Part shown: positions 12,209 to 23,758 of the stretch, in pieces
Numbering within the stretch: the stretch's first letter is position 1
How the letters are laid out: the number at the start of each line of letters is the position of its first letter
Source of the DNA: Holtermannia corniformis
Taxonomy: Eukaryota > Basidiomycota > Tremellomycetes > Holtermanniales
Direction: 5' to 3'
DNA: 64,000 nt
Assembly: GCA_001599935.1 (NCBI GenBank)
Contig: BCIJ01000004.1
Span: forward strand, 12,511-76,510
The notes under the pieces: generated by a model
The model's input: the letters and a program-made list of their open reading frames with translations, nothing else
Databases searched by the model: none
Told to the model about the DNA's origin: nothing
Made by a program: the position numbers and the translations under genes

Positions 12209-15200
12209 ATGGCCGCAGCAGCCGTCAAGCCCATCGGGCCAAAGACGGCCTATTCGCTGCCAAAGGTGTCAAAGGCCACGGTCGACAACACGGCGGCCCT
12301 GCTCCGGTTCTCCATCCTCGCCTTCATCTCGGCCGCAGCGGTTGCAGCTCGGTTGTTCGCTGTCATTCGGCATGAGAGTGTCATTCATGAATTGTGGGTG
12401 TGATAAAGCTGGGCTGAACAAGTGCTGATGGTTCGTAGTGACCCGTGGTTCAATTAGTGAGCTGCTGCGCACCAGTGAACGAGCTCGATTCTGATGGTTG
12501 GATTAGCCGCGCTACAAAGCTCTTGGCCAAGGATGGGTTCTATGTAAGCCCAAGCTCGATGGGATCTCGCTGACGCACCCAGGAATTCTGGAACTGGTTC
12601 GACCCAACAGCTTGGTACCCTCTCGGCCGTGTCGTTGGCGGCACCATCTACCCCGGTTTAATGGTCACCTCTGGCATCATCTACAACGTTCTGCACTGGC
12701 TCAACTTTCCCGTCGATATCCGAAACGTCTGCGTCATGCTCGCGCCTGCTTTCTCCGGTCTAACCGCATGGGCGACCTACTTGTGCGTCGCCAAGCTATC
12801 AATCGCAACTCGGCTAACGCCGTCAGGTTCACCAAACAAATGTCAGACGAGTCAGCCGGTCTCCTAGCCGCTGCGTTCATCGGCATTGCACCGGGGTACA
12901 TCTCCCGCTCGGTTGCTGGATCTTACGACAACGAGGCGATCGCCATCTTCCTGCTCATGTTCACATTCTACTTGTGGATCCGGGCTCTGAAAGAGGGTAG
13001 CGCATTCTACGGCATGGTCGCAGCGCTGTTCTACGGCTGGATGGTGGCTGCTTGGGGTGGCTACGTGTTCATCACCAACAGTCAGTCGCGTTGAAGACTA
13101 CCTGGACTTGAGCTGACCTGCGCAGTGGTGCCGCTACATGCGTTTGTGCTGATCCTGATGGGCCGCTTCAACAACAAGCTCTACGTATCGTACTCGGCTT
13201 GGTACATCATCGGCACGCTGGCGTCGATGCAAGTGCCGTTCGTCGGCTTCTTGCCTTTGCGAACCAGCGAGCACATGGCGGCACTCGGTAAGTCTCGTGA
13301 CGCGGTAAGGGCCATTTCTCACAGTCCTCAGGTGTTTTCGGCTTGCTGCAACTCGTCTCCTTTGTCGAGATTGTCCGTGCGCTCGTCCCGGGCAAGCAGT
13401 TCCAGCTGCTGCTCCGCGCCTTTGTCGTCGTCGCCTTTGCCGTCTCGTTCGCTGTACTCGTCCTCCTGACTTTGTCAGGCTGGATCGCACCATGGACGGG
13501 GCGGTTCTACAGTCTCTGGGACACTGGCTATGCCAAGATCCACAGTGCGTCCTCGGCGACTAACGACAACCCACGCTGACTTGCCCAGTCCCCATCATTG
13601 CGTCCGTGTCAGAGCACCAGCCGACCGCGTGGCCATCGTTCTTCTTCGACCTCGAGATGCTCATCTTCTTCTTCCCGGCCGGCGTCTGGTGGTGCTTCAA
13701 GGAGCTTCGGGACGAGCACGTCTTTGTCATCATCTATGCCGTTCTCAGCTCGTACTTTGCTGGTGTCATGGTTCGGGTGAGTGAGCTTGGCAGGCATCAG
13801 ATCGAGCTGACTTGGCGCAGTTGATGCTGGTCATCACGCCGGTGGTTTGGTGCGCAACCAAGACGAGGATTGAACTTGACTGACTTGATAGCGTGACCGG
13901 AGCGATCGCCTTCTCTAGACTGTTGAACGTCTACCTCGACCCGGTCGTGCCAGATGTCATTGACGATACGCCATCAGCCATTGCCGAGGAGTCAGTCCCC
14001 GTCGCTTCCGCGACTTCGGCACCTGGCAAAAAGTCCAAGAAGACCGTCACGCCCACCCCTGTCGCTGAAAAGACTCGCATCCGCGGTCGCAAGCAGCCGT
14101 CTCGCTCGCTCTGGGCCATCCCTGGTATCTACGGTCTCGATACTCGACTGACCGTGCTCGGCGCCATGACCTTTTTCCTCGTGTACTTTGTCTACCACTG
14201 TACCTGGGTCACGTCGTCTGCGTACTCTTCCCCGAGTGTGGTGCTATCGTCGCGCGCGGCGGACGGTAGCCAGAATATCATCGATGACTTTAGAGAGGCG
14301 TATTACTGGTTGCGCCAGAACACGAAGGAAGACGCGGTCGTGATGAGTTGGTGGGATTATGGGTACCAGATTGCGGGCATGGCGGACCGGCCGGTGAGTG
14401 CCAAACGTTACACTGTTGACGGCTGCTGATGGTCATTCAGACGTTGGTAGACAACAACACTTGGAACAACAGTGCGGGACCTGATTGTGGCACCGTGACG
14501 GTTGCTGACTAGCTGCAGCCCACATTGCGACCGTCGGCAAGGCCATGTCGAGCAGTGAAGAGGTCGCATACCCCATCCTGCGAAAGCACGATGTCGATTA
14601 CGTCCTCGTCATCTTCGGTGGTTTGCTTGGCTACAGCGGGTAAGTTGCCAGGAAGCTGCACCAACCACGACTGACATTGCTCAGTGACGACATCAACAAG
14701 GTGCTTTGCCTGTCGTGATACCCACAGATTGCAGCTGACGCTTGCAGTTCCTCTGGATGGTCCGGATCGCTCAAGGCGTATGGCCCGACGAAGTCCAAGA
14801 GGCCAACTACTTCACCCAGCGTGGCGAGTATGCCATTGATGACCGGGCGTACGTCGGCTGGAAGCGTGTGTGAGGCGTGACTAACTTTCGGTAGCACACC
14901 TACGATGAAGAACTCGCTCATGTACAAGATGTCCTACTACCGGTGCGTTCAACGGTGACGTCCGTGCGTGGCTGAATCTCGTAGCTTCGTCGAGCTCTTT
15001 GGCGGGCAGCCTGCGCAAGATCGGGTGCGCCAACAACGACTGCCGGCAGTCGGACCGACGCTCGACGTACTGGGTACGTACCCTTACCGTGACTTGCAGT
15101 CCGCAGACATGACGCTGATCGGTGCAGACGAGGCATTCACGTCGGAAAACTGGATTGTGCGCATCTACCAGGTCAAGAAAGAAGACTCGCTCGGGCGAGA

Positions 15201-15291
15201 GCACAAAGCCGTGTCCGCGTTCAACGCTGGCAAGCGGCTGAAAAAGGCAAAGTCGTCTGTGGGAGCCAAGAAGAAGCGGCCCTCGACATAG
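12209..15291 (+). CDS. STT3: Oligosaccharyltransferase catalytic subunit STT3
   Basis: STT3 transfers the dolichol-linked glycan to Asn of NXS/T sequons in the ER lumen. The start [20 protein letters not shown] leads into the first membrane helix and then the [20 protein letters not shown] block (split by two introns), including the first DxD-type catalytic motif. [19 protein letters not shown], the loop [20 protein letters not shown] and [20 protein letters not shown] follow. The signature catalytic-site motif is present as [19 protein letters not shown]. The C-terminal lumenal part has [27 protein letters not shown] and [16 protein letters not shown], and ends in a basic tail ([16 protein letters not shown]). 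About 13 short introns are needed. All expected landmarks are present in order. Confidence 0.94.
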
Positions 15292-15446
15292 AACGCTGCC
15301 ATAGAAGCATGCATCGAGTGCCCACAGTGAGAGCTGCCGCCGACGCGCCGAGGTTCGCTTCCTCCGCGAACTTTGCCGCTCACTTGTCGTCGTGCTTCCA
15401 TGCTGTTTGTGCACGACGCTTGTAACATCGGTGTAGAACGACAGCA

Positions 15447-17751
15447 ATGGGCCGCGAGATTATCAGTTTATCAGGTATGACGGTCGTACAGTTGAGAACG
15501 GGACCGAGCTGATGGTGTCACAGTCGGCCAAGGTCGGTTGGACGGGCTGAAGCGATGGGCGATGGGCTGACGGTTGCAACGTGTTCAGCTGGCAACCAGC
15601 TTGGCACAGGTGCGTCCACGTCTCTTTCATTCGCGGTAAGGACTGACATGTCTCTTCTCAGCGTTCTGGGACCATATCCTGCAGGTAAGTCGTGCTGGCT
15701 GTCGGAGATATCTCGGTTGTTGACGTCTCGCAGGAGCACAGTCTTGATCGTTCGTATACCGCTGTTGACCTTGTAGTATTTTGCTGATCAGCGATAGAGT
15801 CTGGTCGATACCAAGGCCACGACCAGCAGCAGCTTGACAAAAGTGAGCACTGACCTTGCAGTCAGGCCTCGTGTTGATTCAATCAGTCGGCGTCTACTTT
15901 GACGAGGTCGGTAACAACAAGTATGTTCCTCGGTCCATTCAGATCGATCTCGAACCGGCTGTACTCGATCTTGTCCGCGCCGGTCCGATGGCGCAACTGT
16001 TCCGGCCGGATACCTTTATCCACGGGCAGAGCGGAGCGGGCAACAATTGGGCAAAGGGTTACTACACTGAAGGTGTGTCTTGGCCGGACGGACGCTGCAC
16101 TGTGCTGATGACTCGTAGGTGCGGAATTGATCGACCCGATCTTGGACGTTTTGCGAAGACAAGCGGAGAGTGCGGACAGTCTGCAGGGTTTCCAGGTGCT
16201 GCACTGTGCGTTGGATTGCTTTCCGAGGACTGTGGCTCACGACATTATTTCAAACAGCACTTGGTGGTGGCACTGGTAGTGGTTTGGGCGCGCTCCTGCT
16301 CGGCAAGGTCCGGGAAGAGTACCCAGACCGAATGCTCAGCACGTTCTCGATCTTCCCTAGTCCAAAGGTGTGTACGCGCTGGCCGAGCGGCAACAATACA
16401 CTGACAGTCATAAGGTCTCGGACACTGTGGTCGAGCCGTACAACTCCATCTTGTCAACACACAACCTGGTTGAGAACAGTGACATTACATGCTGTCTTGA
16501 CGTGCGTGATCCGCGAGGACAAAGACGTGAACTAACCTTGCGATGCAGAACGAGGCACTCTACCAGATCTGCACAAACGACCTCAAGATGGCATCGCCTA
16601 CTTACCCTGACCTCAACAACTTGATTGCCAAGGTCATGGCAGGCTTTACCAGTCAGTTGGACAGCCTCGATGCAAGCTCACGCTGACTCGCCACAGCGAC
16701 TCTGCGATTGTATTTCATCGCTAACTTCACAACATCCGCTGACCAAATTGTAGCCCAGGTGTGCTCAACTCTGACTTGCGAAAGCTGGCTGTCAACATGG
16801 GTTCGTAGCACTCCAAGGCGCAATCAATCAAACTGATATTCTATAGTACCCTTCCCACGTCTACATTTCTTCACCGTCGGCTACGCACCGCTCACCTCGG
16901 CCGCGAGTCGCTCGTTCCAGGTGAGACCTCAGTAAGATTGTTGAAGCTTGCCTGACTCCTCAGGCTACCAATGTGCCGCAACTTACTGCCGCGTTGCTGT
17001 CGAAGCGTAGCATGCTTGCGGCTGTTGACCCGGCGCTCGGAAAGTACCTGACCCTCTCGATTGCATACCGTGGCAAGCTCAGCATGCGCGACAGTACGTA
17101 GTACTACTTCATGAGCGGGCAGAGCTGACGTCAACGCAGTCGAGGTTGCCGCTTGGGACTTCCACAACAAGGTGTGTGCATCATGACTTCCCCTTGAAGA
17201 GCTGAGACCCCACAGAACTCGGCGCAATTCGTTCCTTGGGTCAGTCGAGAGTCGGAATGGCGGGAACCCGCTGACCACTATTCAGATCCCCAACAGTGCT
17301 CTTACTACCCTCACCACCGTCCCGCCTGTTGGTCAAACAGCTGCTGCTACTTTGGTTGCCAACACGACCAGCGTCGTCGGTCAGTCGCGAATAAGCCGAG
17401 AGATTGTACGCTGATCAGTCGACTACAGAGGTGTTCAAGCGTAACCACGATGATTTCAGGCAGTTGTTCCGCCGCAGGGCCTACACCCACTGGGTCAGTC
17501 TCGTCTGCCATGATAAATGACGCTGATCGCGCATAGTACACTGGCGAGGGCATGGATGAGATGGAGTTCACCGAGGCCGAGTCCAACTTGGCCGACTTGG
17601 TGTCGGAATACGAGCAATACGCTAGTGAGTTTCGTCGCTACGTTGCCTGTGCACAGCTGATCCATCTATCACAGACGCCGACCTCGAAGACGAGCTGTAC
17701 GAGATCGCCGAGGACGTCGCGGACGAGTCGGCCGAACACTTTGAGGAGTAA
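15447..17751 (+). CDS. Divergent beta-tubulin
   Basis: Beta-tubulin pairs with alpha-tubulin in microtubules. The spliced product begins [18 protein letters not shown], then [20 protein letters not shown]. It carries [32 protein letters not shown], the nucleotide loop [74 protein letters not shown] and an acidic tail. The class is beta ([32 protein letters not shown]), but many normally fixed residues differ, for example [19 protein letters not shown] and [14 protein letters not shown]. The usual N-terminal MREI is MGREI. The 5' part is cut into tiny exons (about 28, 9, 21, 23, 16 and 45 nt). This could be the only beta-tubulin or a specialised paralogue; the window alone cannot tell. Confidence 0.9.
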
Positions 17752-17872
17752 TCCACTCGCGTGCAGAAAGGTACCAGTCAAGAAAATGCAGTACGGATCG
17801 GACGATCTTCGGGCTATAGCGTCATGTCATACATTGCGTCTCATGGTCGTGATGATATCAAGGTCGGGCAGT

Positions 17873-18703
17873 CTAGTACCGAGCTGCCTCGTCTTGGCGT
17901 TTCTTGCGTTCGAGCCGGGCCACGGCGTCTTCCAGTACCTCGACACGCGTGAGGAGGTTCATGAAGGCCTCGGATGCGGTGGATGTCTGTACCCGTTAGG
18001 TTCGAGCTGTCAGGACAGAGGGCGGTACTGTACTGACATAGGTGTTGTACCTCGCCAAGAGCTGTGACAGCTCTCGTTGCCGCTCGTCCATCGCCTTCTT
18101 TTGCACAGCTGCGACTTTGACGGCAGCTTGCAGTTGAGGTCGCAACGGTAGCAGGTCTACGCCAGTAGTCAGTGGTGTAGATAGGCACGTGAACAACGTA
18201 CCCTCGAGCTCCCCGGCGCCCTCGACCTCGCGTTTCTTCAGCACCTCGAGCTCTCTCAAATCTCGTTCGACCGCCTTGATGTCCGCTCCGGCCTCGAGTA
18301 CCAGCGTTGCTTTCACACTCGGCGGTAGCAGATCCCCGACGGTGATTGTATCCTCCTCTGAGGCGCCTTGGGCTTTGTTTGGAGCAGAAGAGGAGGCGAT
18401 GTTTGGGATCGAGAGGAGGGGTCGGTACTGGTCGACTGGTACACGTCAATGGCTGGAATGATAGTGCTAGTCTGAAAAATCCTTACATGTACCGACAAAG
18501 CGTCGCAGCGGCTCATTACCGCTCGAAGCCTTCACCAATCCATCCTCCAAAGCCTTTGTCCGCCGCGTGACCCCTTCAACATCTGTCCCGATTGTCCGGC
18601 GTTCAGAGCTCAAAATTTCCTTGGATGGATCTGCGCCATGAGCGATGGCTTCTAGTTGACGTAGACGGATCTCGAGGGGGATGATGGGTGGCTGGGTTGA
18701 CAT
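17873..18703 (-). CDS. Dynactin p22/p24-like subunit
   Basis: This is a small coiled-coil protein resembling dynactin subunit 3, which sits in the dynactin shoulder and helps couple dynein to cargo. The N-terminus has [17 protein letters not shown], like LQARVEELERWVYG in the family. [34 protein letters not shown] and [20 protein letters not shown] follow, then a long heptad-rich stretch [20 protein letters not shown]. It ends with [20 protein letters not shown]. The product is about 210 residues, close to the family size. Four exons with introns of 45-51 nt fit. It is divergent from MOG1 with 127 bp between starts. Assignment rests on size, coiled-coil layout and weak motif similarity. Confidence 0.6.
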
Positions 18704-18830
18704 TGCTGCTTGGACGTGGACGATAATGCAGAGACGCGTTTACGTGCTGAAAGTCACTTTCACGTGCTTGGCAGAATGTTCGCTCGATCGTGCCAGCGTC
18801 CTGGGCGAGAACGACGACGGTATCAACAGC

Positions 18831-19549
18831 ATGACATTGCCAGCAGCACCAGAACTCGTCAGCAAGCAGCTATTCGGTGGGGCCATCACGGCTTCCCTGC
18901 CACTCTCGTACATCGACGCGAGGTGAGGTCAGAGGATGTCAGACCAGCACGGATGCTGACGCAATCAGTGACCTGCGGCAAATACCAGATACTCAAGAGG
19001 TCTTTCTGTCACAAGAGTCAGACACGAGTGTGGTGCTCGAGATTTTGGAGCTCGTGATAGAAAATGGAGCAGACAAAGACCTGTGGGCGGCGGCACGGTG
19101 AGCACTTGGGCCTATGCGTATCCTGAACCCGTGCTGAAGTCTTCAGCTTCCACTTTGACTCGCTAGCCCGCGACAACGCATCCCTCTCCACGACCCTCAT
19201 CACCCCTTCACCGTCCGAACCCATCCCATCCGGCCCATCTACATCCTCTACCCCCTCAACTCCAAAGCCCATCACTCTCTTCGGGCTGCAAACAATCCAC
19301 AAGTTCTCATACGATGCGTCTGGTGCTCCGCGACTAGGCCACGAGCGCGACGTTCCAGACCAAGTATGGATCGGGATGGCTCTGTGGCGTTGCTGGCGAG
19401 ATCGAAAGCGTGCCGACTTGGTGCTGAGCGTCAATGTCAACTTGTCAGCGGCTGGTGGAGAGGAAGAGCGCGCGGTAGTGGAAAGGTGGTTTGCGCAGAC
19501 GGTGGAAGGGCTGCGAGTGGAGGACTGGGGATTGTTTGCAGACGAGTGA
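18831..19549 (+). CDS. MOG1: Ran-binding nuclear import factor MOG1
   Basis: Mog1 binds the Ran GTPase and promotes nucleotide release, supporting nuclear transport. The conserved N-terminus is clear: KQLFGGAITASLPLSYIDA, then after an intron SDLRQIPDTQEVFLSQESD and SVVLEILELV (human FGGAFSAILP...VSDLRPVPDNQEVF). The third exon gives ARFHFDSLARDN and the C-terminal strand DQVWIGMALWRCWRDRKRAD followed by ADLVLSVNVNL. The product is about 200 residues, normal for the family. Two introns (phase 2 after DA, phase 2 after AAR) fit well. ATG 18831 opens MTLPAAPELVSKQ, about 15 residues ahead of the FGG motif. Confidence 0.9.
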
Positions 19550-20050
19550 GTGATGCATGTTTTGGCTACGGATTGCAGGCGCCACATTGAGCCGGCTCTT
19601 GCCGTCGGGACACGTGGGAAAGCTGATGTTCTCCGCCGCCGTGTCGTAAGCGTCGACGACGCGAGCGTCTCGACTCGTGTGGCGTCCACTTGCTCGGTCG
19701 AGGCGAGGCCATGTTTTGCTTGCCCGATCACACCCTGTGACGCTTAGCAAGTCGCTAACTCGAGGTGTGGAGAGAGCGCTTCTATCTGTGACGAGGATTC
19801 TCAACCTGCTTCACGGAGCGGTTAAACGTCGCCAATACGGAGGCCACCAAGCAACGGTGCGCTCCCGAAGCTCGACTCGCCATGGACGGGTACTGTGTGC
19901 GCCAATTTCCACGCAGATCTCCTGACGTGCCTTTGGCGGTCATCAACATTGCGGTCCTCACAGTCCGTAAAGATCATGAATGACATCTCCACAACAACAA
20001 AGCAAAGCGCAAGCACAAAATTCCGAACCACCTCTAGATCTAGCCACTGC
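19550..20050. other. Intergenic, no gene seen
   Basis: About 500 bp between the stop of MOG1 (plus) and the stop of the first family-A gene (minus). I see no convincing gene, RNA or repeat. It marks the left border of the accessory block. Confidence 0.4.
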
Positions 20051-21394
20051 TCAGAGAACAACGCTCTCGATCATGCCTCTGCCTTCACCCAGTATCGCCT
20101 CGATCGTCCCCGCAGCTAATCGCTTCTTCTCGTCTTCCGCCTTCTCCTCGGCGCTTCTGACATCCACTGGACGCTCCTCGCGGCGTGGCTTCTGCATGCG
20201 CTGCGCAACCCAAGCTGATAGACGACGCAAGCATTGCCAGGGTGTCTTCGGTTGAAGATCCCGTCTGATCTGCTCGATGATGCGCACACACTCCAATGCC
20301 CGCTCGTAGTCGGCATTAGGAGGCGGCACGAAAGAGGTATCCACCTCGTGGACCCCGATCGTACGGATGTGTGAAAAGAGACGCGAAAAGGTCTCGGCAT
20401 TCGCCTTGCGATCGAAACAACTGACCTTATACTGACTTGGCAACTTCTCGAGACAGCCCAACAGATCGAAGCGGAGGGCGGAGTCACTGCTAGGGCGCAA
20501 TGGTGGCGGTAAGCATGTTTCAGGGTCGTCGACAGGCAGGAAGAAGACGGCGGCATTGTAGCCCGATGTGGGGGCCGGTCCGATAAACCTTGCCGTGCAG
20601 CGGGGCTCATAGTCTTCATGAGCGGCAGAGGAAGCGGAGAAAGGCCTGAATCCGCCATCCAGTGGTGTTCCTGTATCTTCAAGGATGCGAACGCTCCTGC
20701 GCCAAAACCATAGCAAGTCTACCGAGTCAGCATGAACTTCTCAATTTGTCGAATAAACTTACCCCGCATACCCTGGACCTACCGGACGGCAGTCAGCCGA
20801 GTTCTGAAGCCGACCAAGCCAATGGACGTACCTCCAAGTTCCATTTAGTCACTGACTCGAAGTCTCCACGACTGCCAGTGGAGAGTGCCGGGCACGGTCC
20901 CTCGCACATCGCCTATGAATACATCAGCTGTGATCACTTGATCTATGAAGTATCGTGAAAAGTACGCAGGGACCCCGTTTCACGTTGCGACAGCAATGTT
21001 TGAACCACCAGTTCCGACGGTCGGCTTCCTTCTCAAGAAGGCTGCCAAGGATTACTAGTTGTCGACTCATGACTACGCTGACTCACTCTGTAAGCAACAA
21101 AATATACTCGCGGTCGATCTCTACGTAGCTGTCTGCTGATTTGGGGTGTGGCAAGAGGAATGTGAGAATGTGGATACGCGGACGGTCGTCGGTCTTGACG
21201 TAGCGGCAAGACGTAGTCGAGTACACTCCGGAGGCGTGCAAGGGTGAGAATCGACTCATGCCAGCGTCGAGGCTAGTCGTAAAATCGAAGTCAGGCATCG
21301 TTGCGTCGGTCGGTTGTTCGCTGCAGAAGGAGGTGTTGGCGAAATCCCAATTGTGAGGCGGAGGATCGGCGTACGTAAGCGACTGTTGACACAT
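20051..21394 (-). CDS. Family-A paralogue A1 (unrecognised family)
   Basis: I do not recognise this protein, but it is clearly related to the genes at 24589-25768 and 28502-29675. Conserved blocks in order are CRYVKTDD with a short strand, SYVEIDREYILLL, an exon with VGTGGSNIAVA, an exon with the Cys-x3-Cys-Pro motif (MCEGPCPAL), then a terminal exon with LEDTGTPLDGGFRPF. A charged helical tail follows (RSAEEKAEDEKKRLAAGTIE). There is no signal peptide or membrane segment, so a cytosolic or nuclear site is likely. Starts at 21394 (MCQQSLTY), 21298 (MPDFDF) or 21259 (MSRFSPL) are possible. The gene is head-to-head with B1, whose ATG is at 21475. It is the longest C-terminus of the family. Function unknown. 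Confidence 0.6.
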
Positions 21395-21474
21395 GAAACA
21401 CAGACACAGCGCACGGACTAAACAGTCTGAGTGCTAGCGAGGACAAGTAGCCAGTACTCAGGCAGCCAGCAATC

Positions 21475-23337
21475 ATGCTGTCAGTACTGAAGAGCGTCGG
21501 TAAATCTCTCTACCAGGCAACCTTGTCATTGTGGCCGAGACGCGAGGATTTGCCAACCGTTCAACCCGCACCTCAATCTTATCCTTTGCGTGAGTTGGAA
21601 AAGCGGTGACGGCTCTCCGGGTCACTCAAGCTTACCTCCCAGAAGCTCTCGGTACATCCTCTCCAAACAGACCCTCGTCGACTACAAGTGCGACCCATCC
21701 ATCACCGACTGGCAGCACCTCTACGACCGTTGCGACAGGCATCGCGCCGGGCGCACAAGGCCAAGGTCCTGGTCAATCTACCGGCTCAAGCACTGCGACC
21801 CGTCGTCATCGTCGGCATGACAGCTGCATCTCAACCATCGGAGCACTCAAGGCGCAGCTCCAGGAGCGGCGAGCTATGAATGATAAGCAAGCCAAGATCA
21901 TCGCCACCAATCCAGGGCATCCGTCGACGGATTTCTGCTTACATAACCTGTCGTACGGATCCGTACCCGCTGAAGTCCGTAACAGACGGATTCGTCTGAT
22001 ACGGACTGTACGGAATCCGTAATCCGTCAGAGGCCTGGGACATGTTACGGATCCTGTTACGGATATACGGACTTACGGATCCGTAACAGTATCCGTAACA
22101 TGTCCCTGCAACTCTGGATACGGCATGTAGTTAGCAGATTCTCTGCAGATCGGCATGCATCATGTGTGACAGTCATTACCTACTTCAACAACAGCATAGA
22201 CAGTCTAGACTGTCGCTGCTTGCAATCACGTGACACAGCTTGAAGCAACCTCTGATTAAATCCGTAAATCCGTATCATACGGAGTCCGTAATCCGTCAGA
22301 GGTTTCCAGGCTGTTACGGATCCGTCAGTACGGATTACGGACTCCGTCCGACGGAAACCCAGGGGCGATTCGCCACGCAGAGCAAGGGGATTGATCGATA
22401 CCAGACACAGACGCGGGGGATCTTGCAAAACCAGATTCGCCCGGCTAAGGACTATGTAGCAGGTCTCGAAGCCGACCTTGCCATCCTCCGTGCCAAAGCT
22501 CTGCGACGCGAGCCACCAATCCACCTTTCGCGTCAGGACGGCATTGGCAAGATCCCCGATGGCAGCCAGTTCCCCCCCGGAACCATCAATGTGGCCAAGG
22601 TCATGAAAGGACTTGGCTGGCTGGCTGAGGGGGAGAAGGCGGCCGTGGCGGCTAAGAGCATGCGCGCACACCCGACGCAAGGTGTTGATGCGGCGCGGTG
22701 TCGTCGAGAAGGGGCTCAATACTGGTGGTATGACTTAACTGCGGACAGATTACAGGTGGGTTGCGACGAGTCTCTACCGCTGTTTGACATGTGACTGATA
22801 CACTGTTACTTTCAGGAAGTGAGCAGAGATTGCTTGGAGCGAGGCGACGCGGCACTGCAAGAAGGCTTGGGCGAGCACCCAAACATCAAGGCGTTGCTGG
22901 ATGGGATGTTAGAGCATAACGGGGCGTCAGGGTGTGTACTGAGCTCCCTTCTTGAGTGAAGAAATCGTCCAGCTGACGGACACGCAGAGCAAATCGAGCC
23001 CTGGCTCTATGGCGCCCTCGTCATCTTATGCAGCATCGCCATTTTCCTCGCGAGCATCTCCCAAGAGCTCATCCTGGCCAAGAAGATTGAGGAGGCGGGA
23101 CATGTGCTGTCGGGTGCCTACTGGACGCTGGTGCTCGGCCTGATGATCTGCATCATGACAAACGTCGTGTTGCTATGGCATCAGTTCCTGCAGAGAGGAT
23201 CGTTTGAGCGCTGGAGCTTGGGCGCGCACGAGGACGTCACAAAGGCTTGCGTGGGCTTGTTCGGCTTCGCGTATTTGATGGTGTATACGCTCGGCAACGG
23301 CTACCATCAGGTATTCTCCAGCTACCTTTTCCGCTAG
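21475..23337 (+). CDS. Family-B paralogue B1, three-span membrane protein (unrecognised family)
   Basis: I do not recognise this protein. It shares its layout with B2 and B3. The short amphipathic N-terminus (MLSVLKSVGKSLYQATLSLW) splices into a Ser/Thr/Gly-rich linker and the helix KAQLQERRAMNDKQAKIIAT. A fold-back repeat (21918-22370) then interrupts the coding sequence, either as an intron or as an insertion. Coding resumes at QNQIRPAKDYVAGLEADLAI. Three membrane segments follow: WLYGALVILCSIAIFLASI, YWTLVLGLMICIMTNVVLLW and ACVGLFGFAYLMVYTL. The family-wide motif GNGYHQVFSSYLF comes next. An in-frame TAG (23335-23337) sits directly before a GTACGT donor. Beyond the next acceptor is an open Ser/His-rich tail (to about 23487) like the tails of B2 and B3, so B1 may be C-terminally truncated. 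Confidence 0.55.
21918..22370. repeat. Fold-back repeat rich in TTACGGAT words, inside B1
   Basis: This stretch of about 450 bp is packed with TTACGGAT/ATCCGTAA words. The best arm pair is 22037-22064 against 22079-22106: 28 nt with one mismatch and a 14-nt loop. A word block around AATCCGTCAGAGG occurs twice (about 22020 and 22293). The outer edges look like imperfect inverted ends: a CCAGGGCATCCGTCGACGGAT side and a TCCGTCCGACGGAAACCCAGG side. It could be a small non-autonomous transposon or a fold-back element. It lies within or between exons of B1. I could not define a target-site duplication. Confidence 0.55.
22199..22214. repeat. Perfect 16-bp palindrome GACAGTCTAGACTGTC
   Basis: A perfect 16-bp inverted repeat lies inside the fold-back repeat of B1. 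It may be part of that element's structure or a protein-binding dyad. No function can be assigned. Confidence 0.5.
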
Positions 23338-23758
23338 GTACGTGTTTTAATTGTTCTGCTACCTGCTCGACCATAGCTGACAGAAGACGGATGCGTCGTT
23401 CAATCACAGGACTACCCAGTCTGTCTTCGAGTCAGCCGCAGCTCATCACCATCACTCATCCGTCGTGTCCACAAGCTTTACTGTTTAATACTTCGGCTCA
23501 GCATGTTCATCAAGCCCCAGCATCGTATCACTCGCTAGCGGTACGTCTGTCGCTTGGCTTGAGTGGCATCGTCGTGATTAGTACTGACGACGCAGTCGTC
23601 CCAACACCTCCGTCCTCTGTGTCACAAAATAATGTGAGACCGCAGTATTGTGTATAAACAGTACGTATGGGTGATAGTCACTGCCGAAACCCAAGCTGAT
23701 CCATGTCCGTAGACCACATCATCATTTTCTCTCGGACTCGGACTCCTGCTCGCGCTCG
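23338..23758. other. B1 3' region with lost-tail exon; otherwise empty
   Basis: A GTACGT donor begins at 23338, directly after the B1 TAG. The next acceptor (TGACAGAAG, near 23387) opens a 33-codon frame containing RTTQSVFESAAAHHHHSS that ends at a TAA near 23487. This resembles the Ser/Thr-rich tails of B2 and B3. The remainder to 23758 shows nothing convincing. Confidence 0.35.

Noticed and set aside
21950..22110. Regular TTACGGAT repeats suggesting a CRISPR array
   Set aside because: Eukaryotic context, repeats are short and in both orientations, there are no unique spacers of constant length, and no cas genes.
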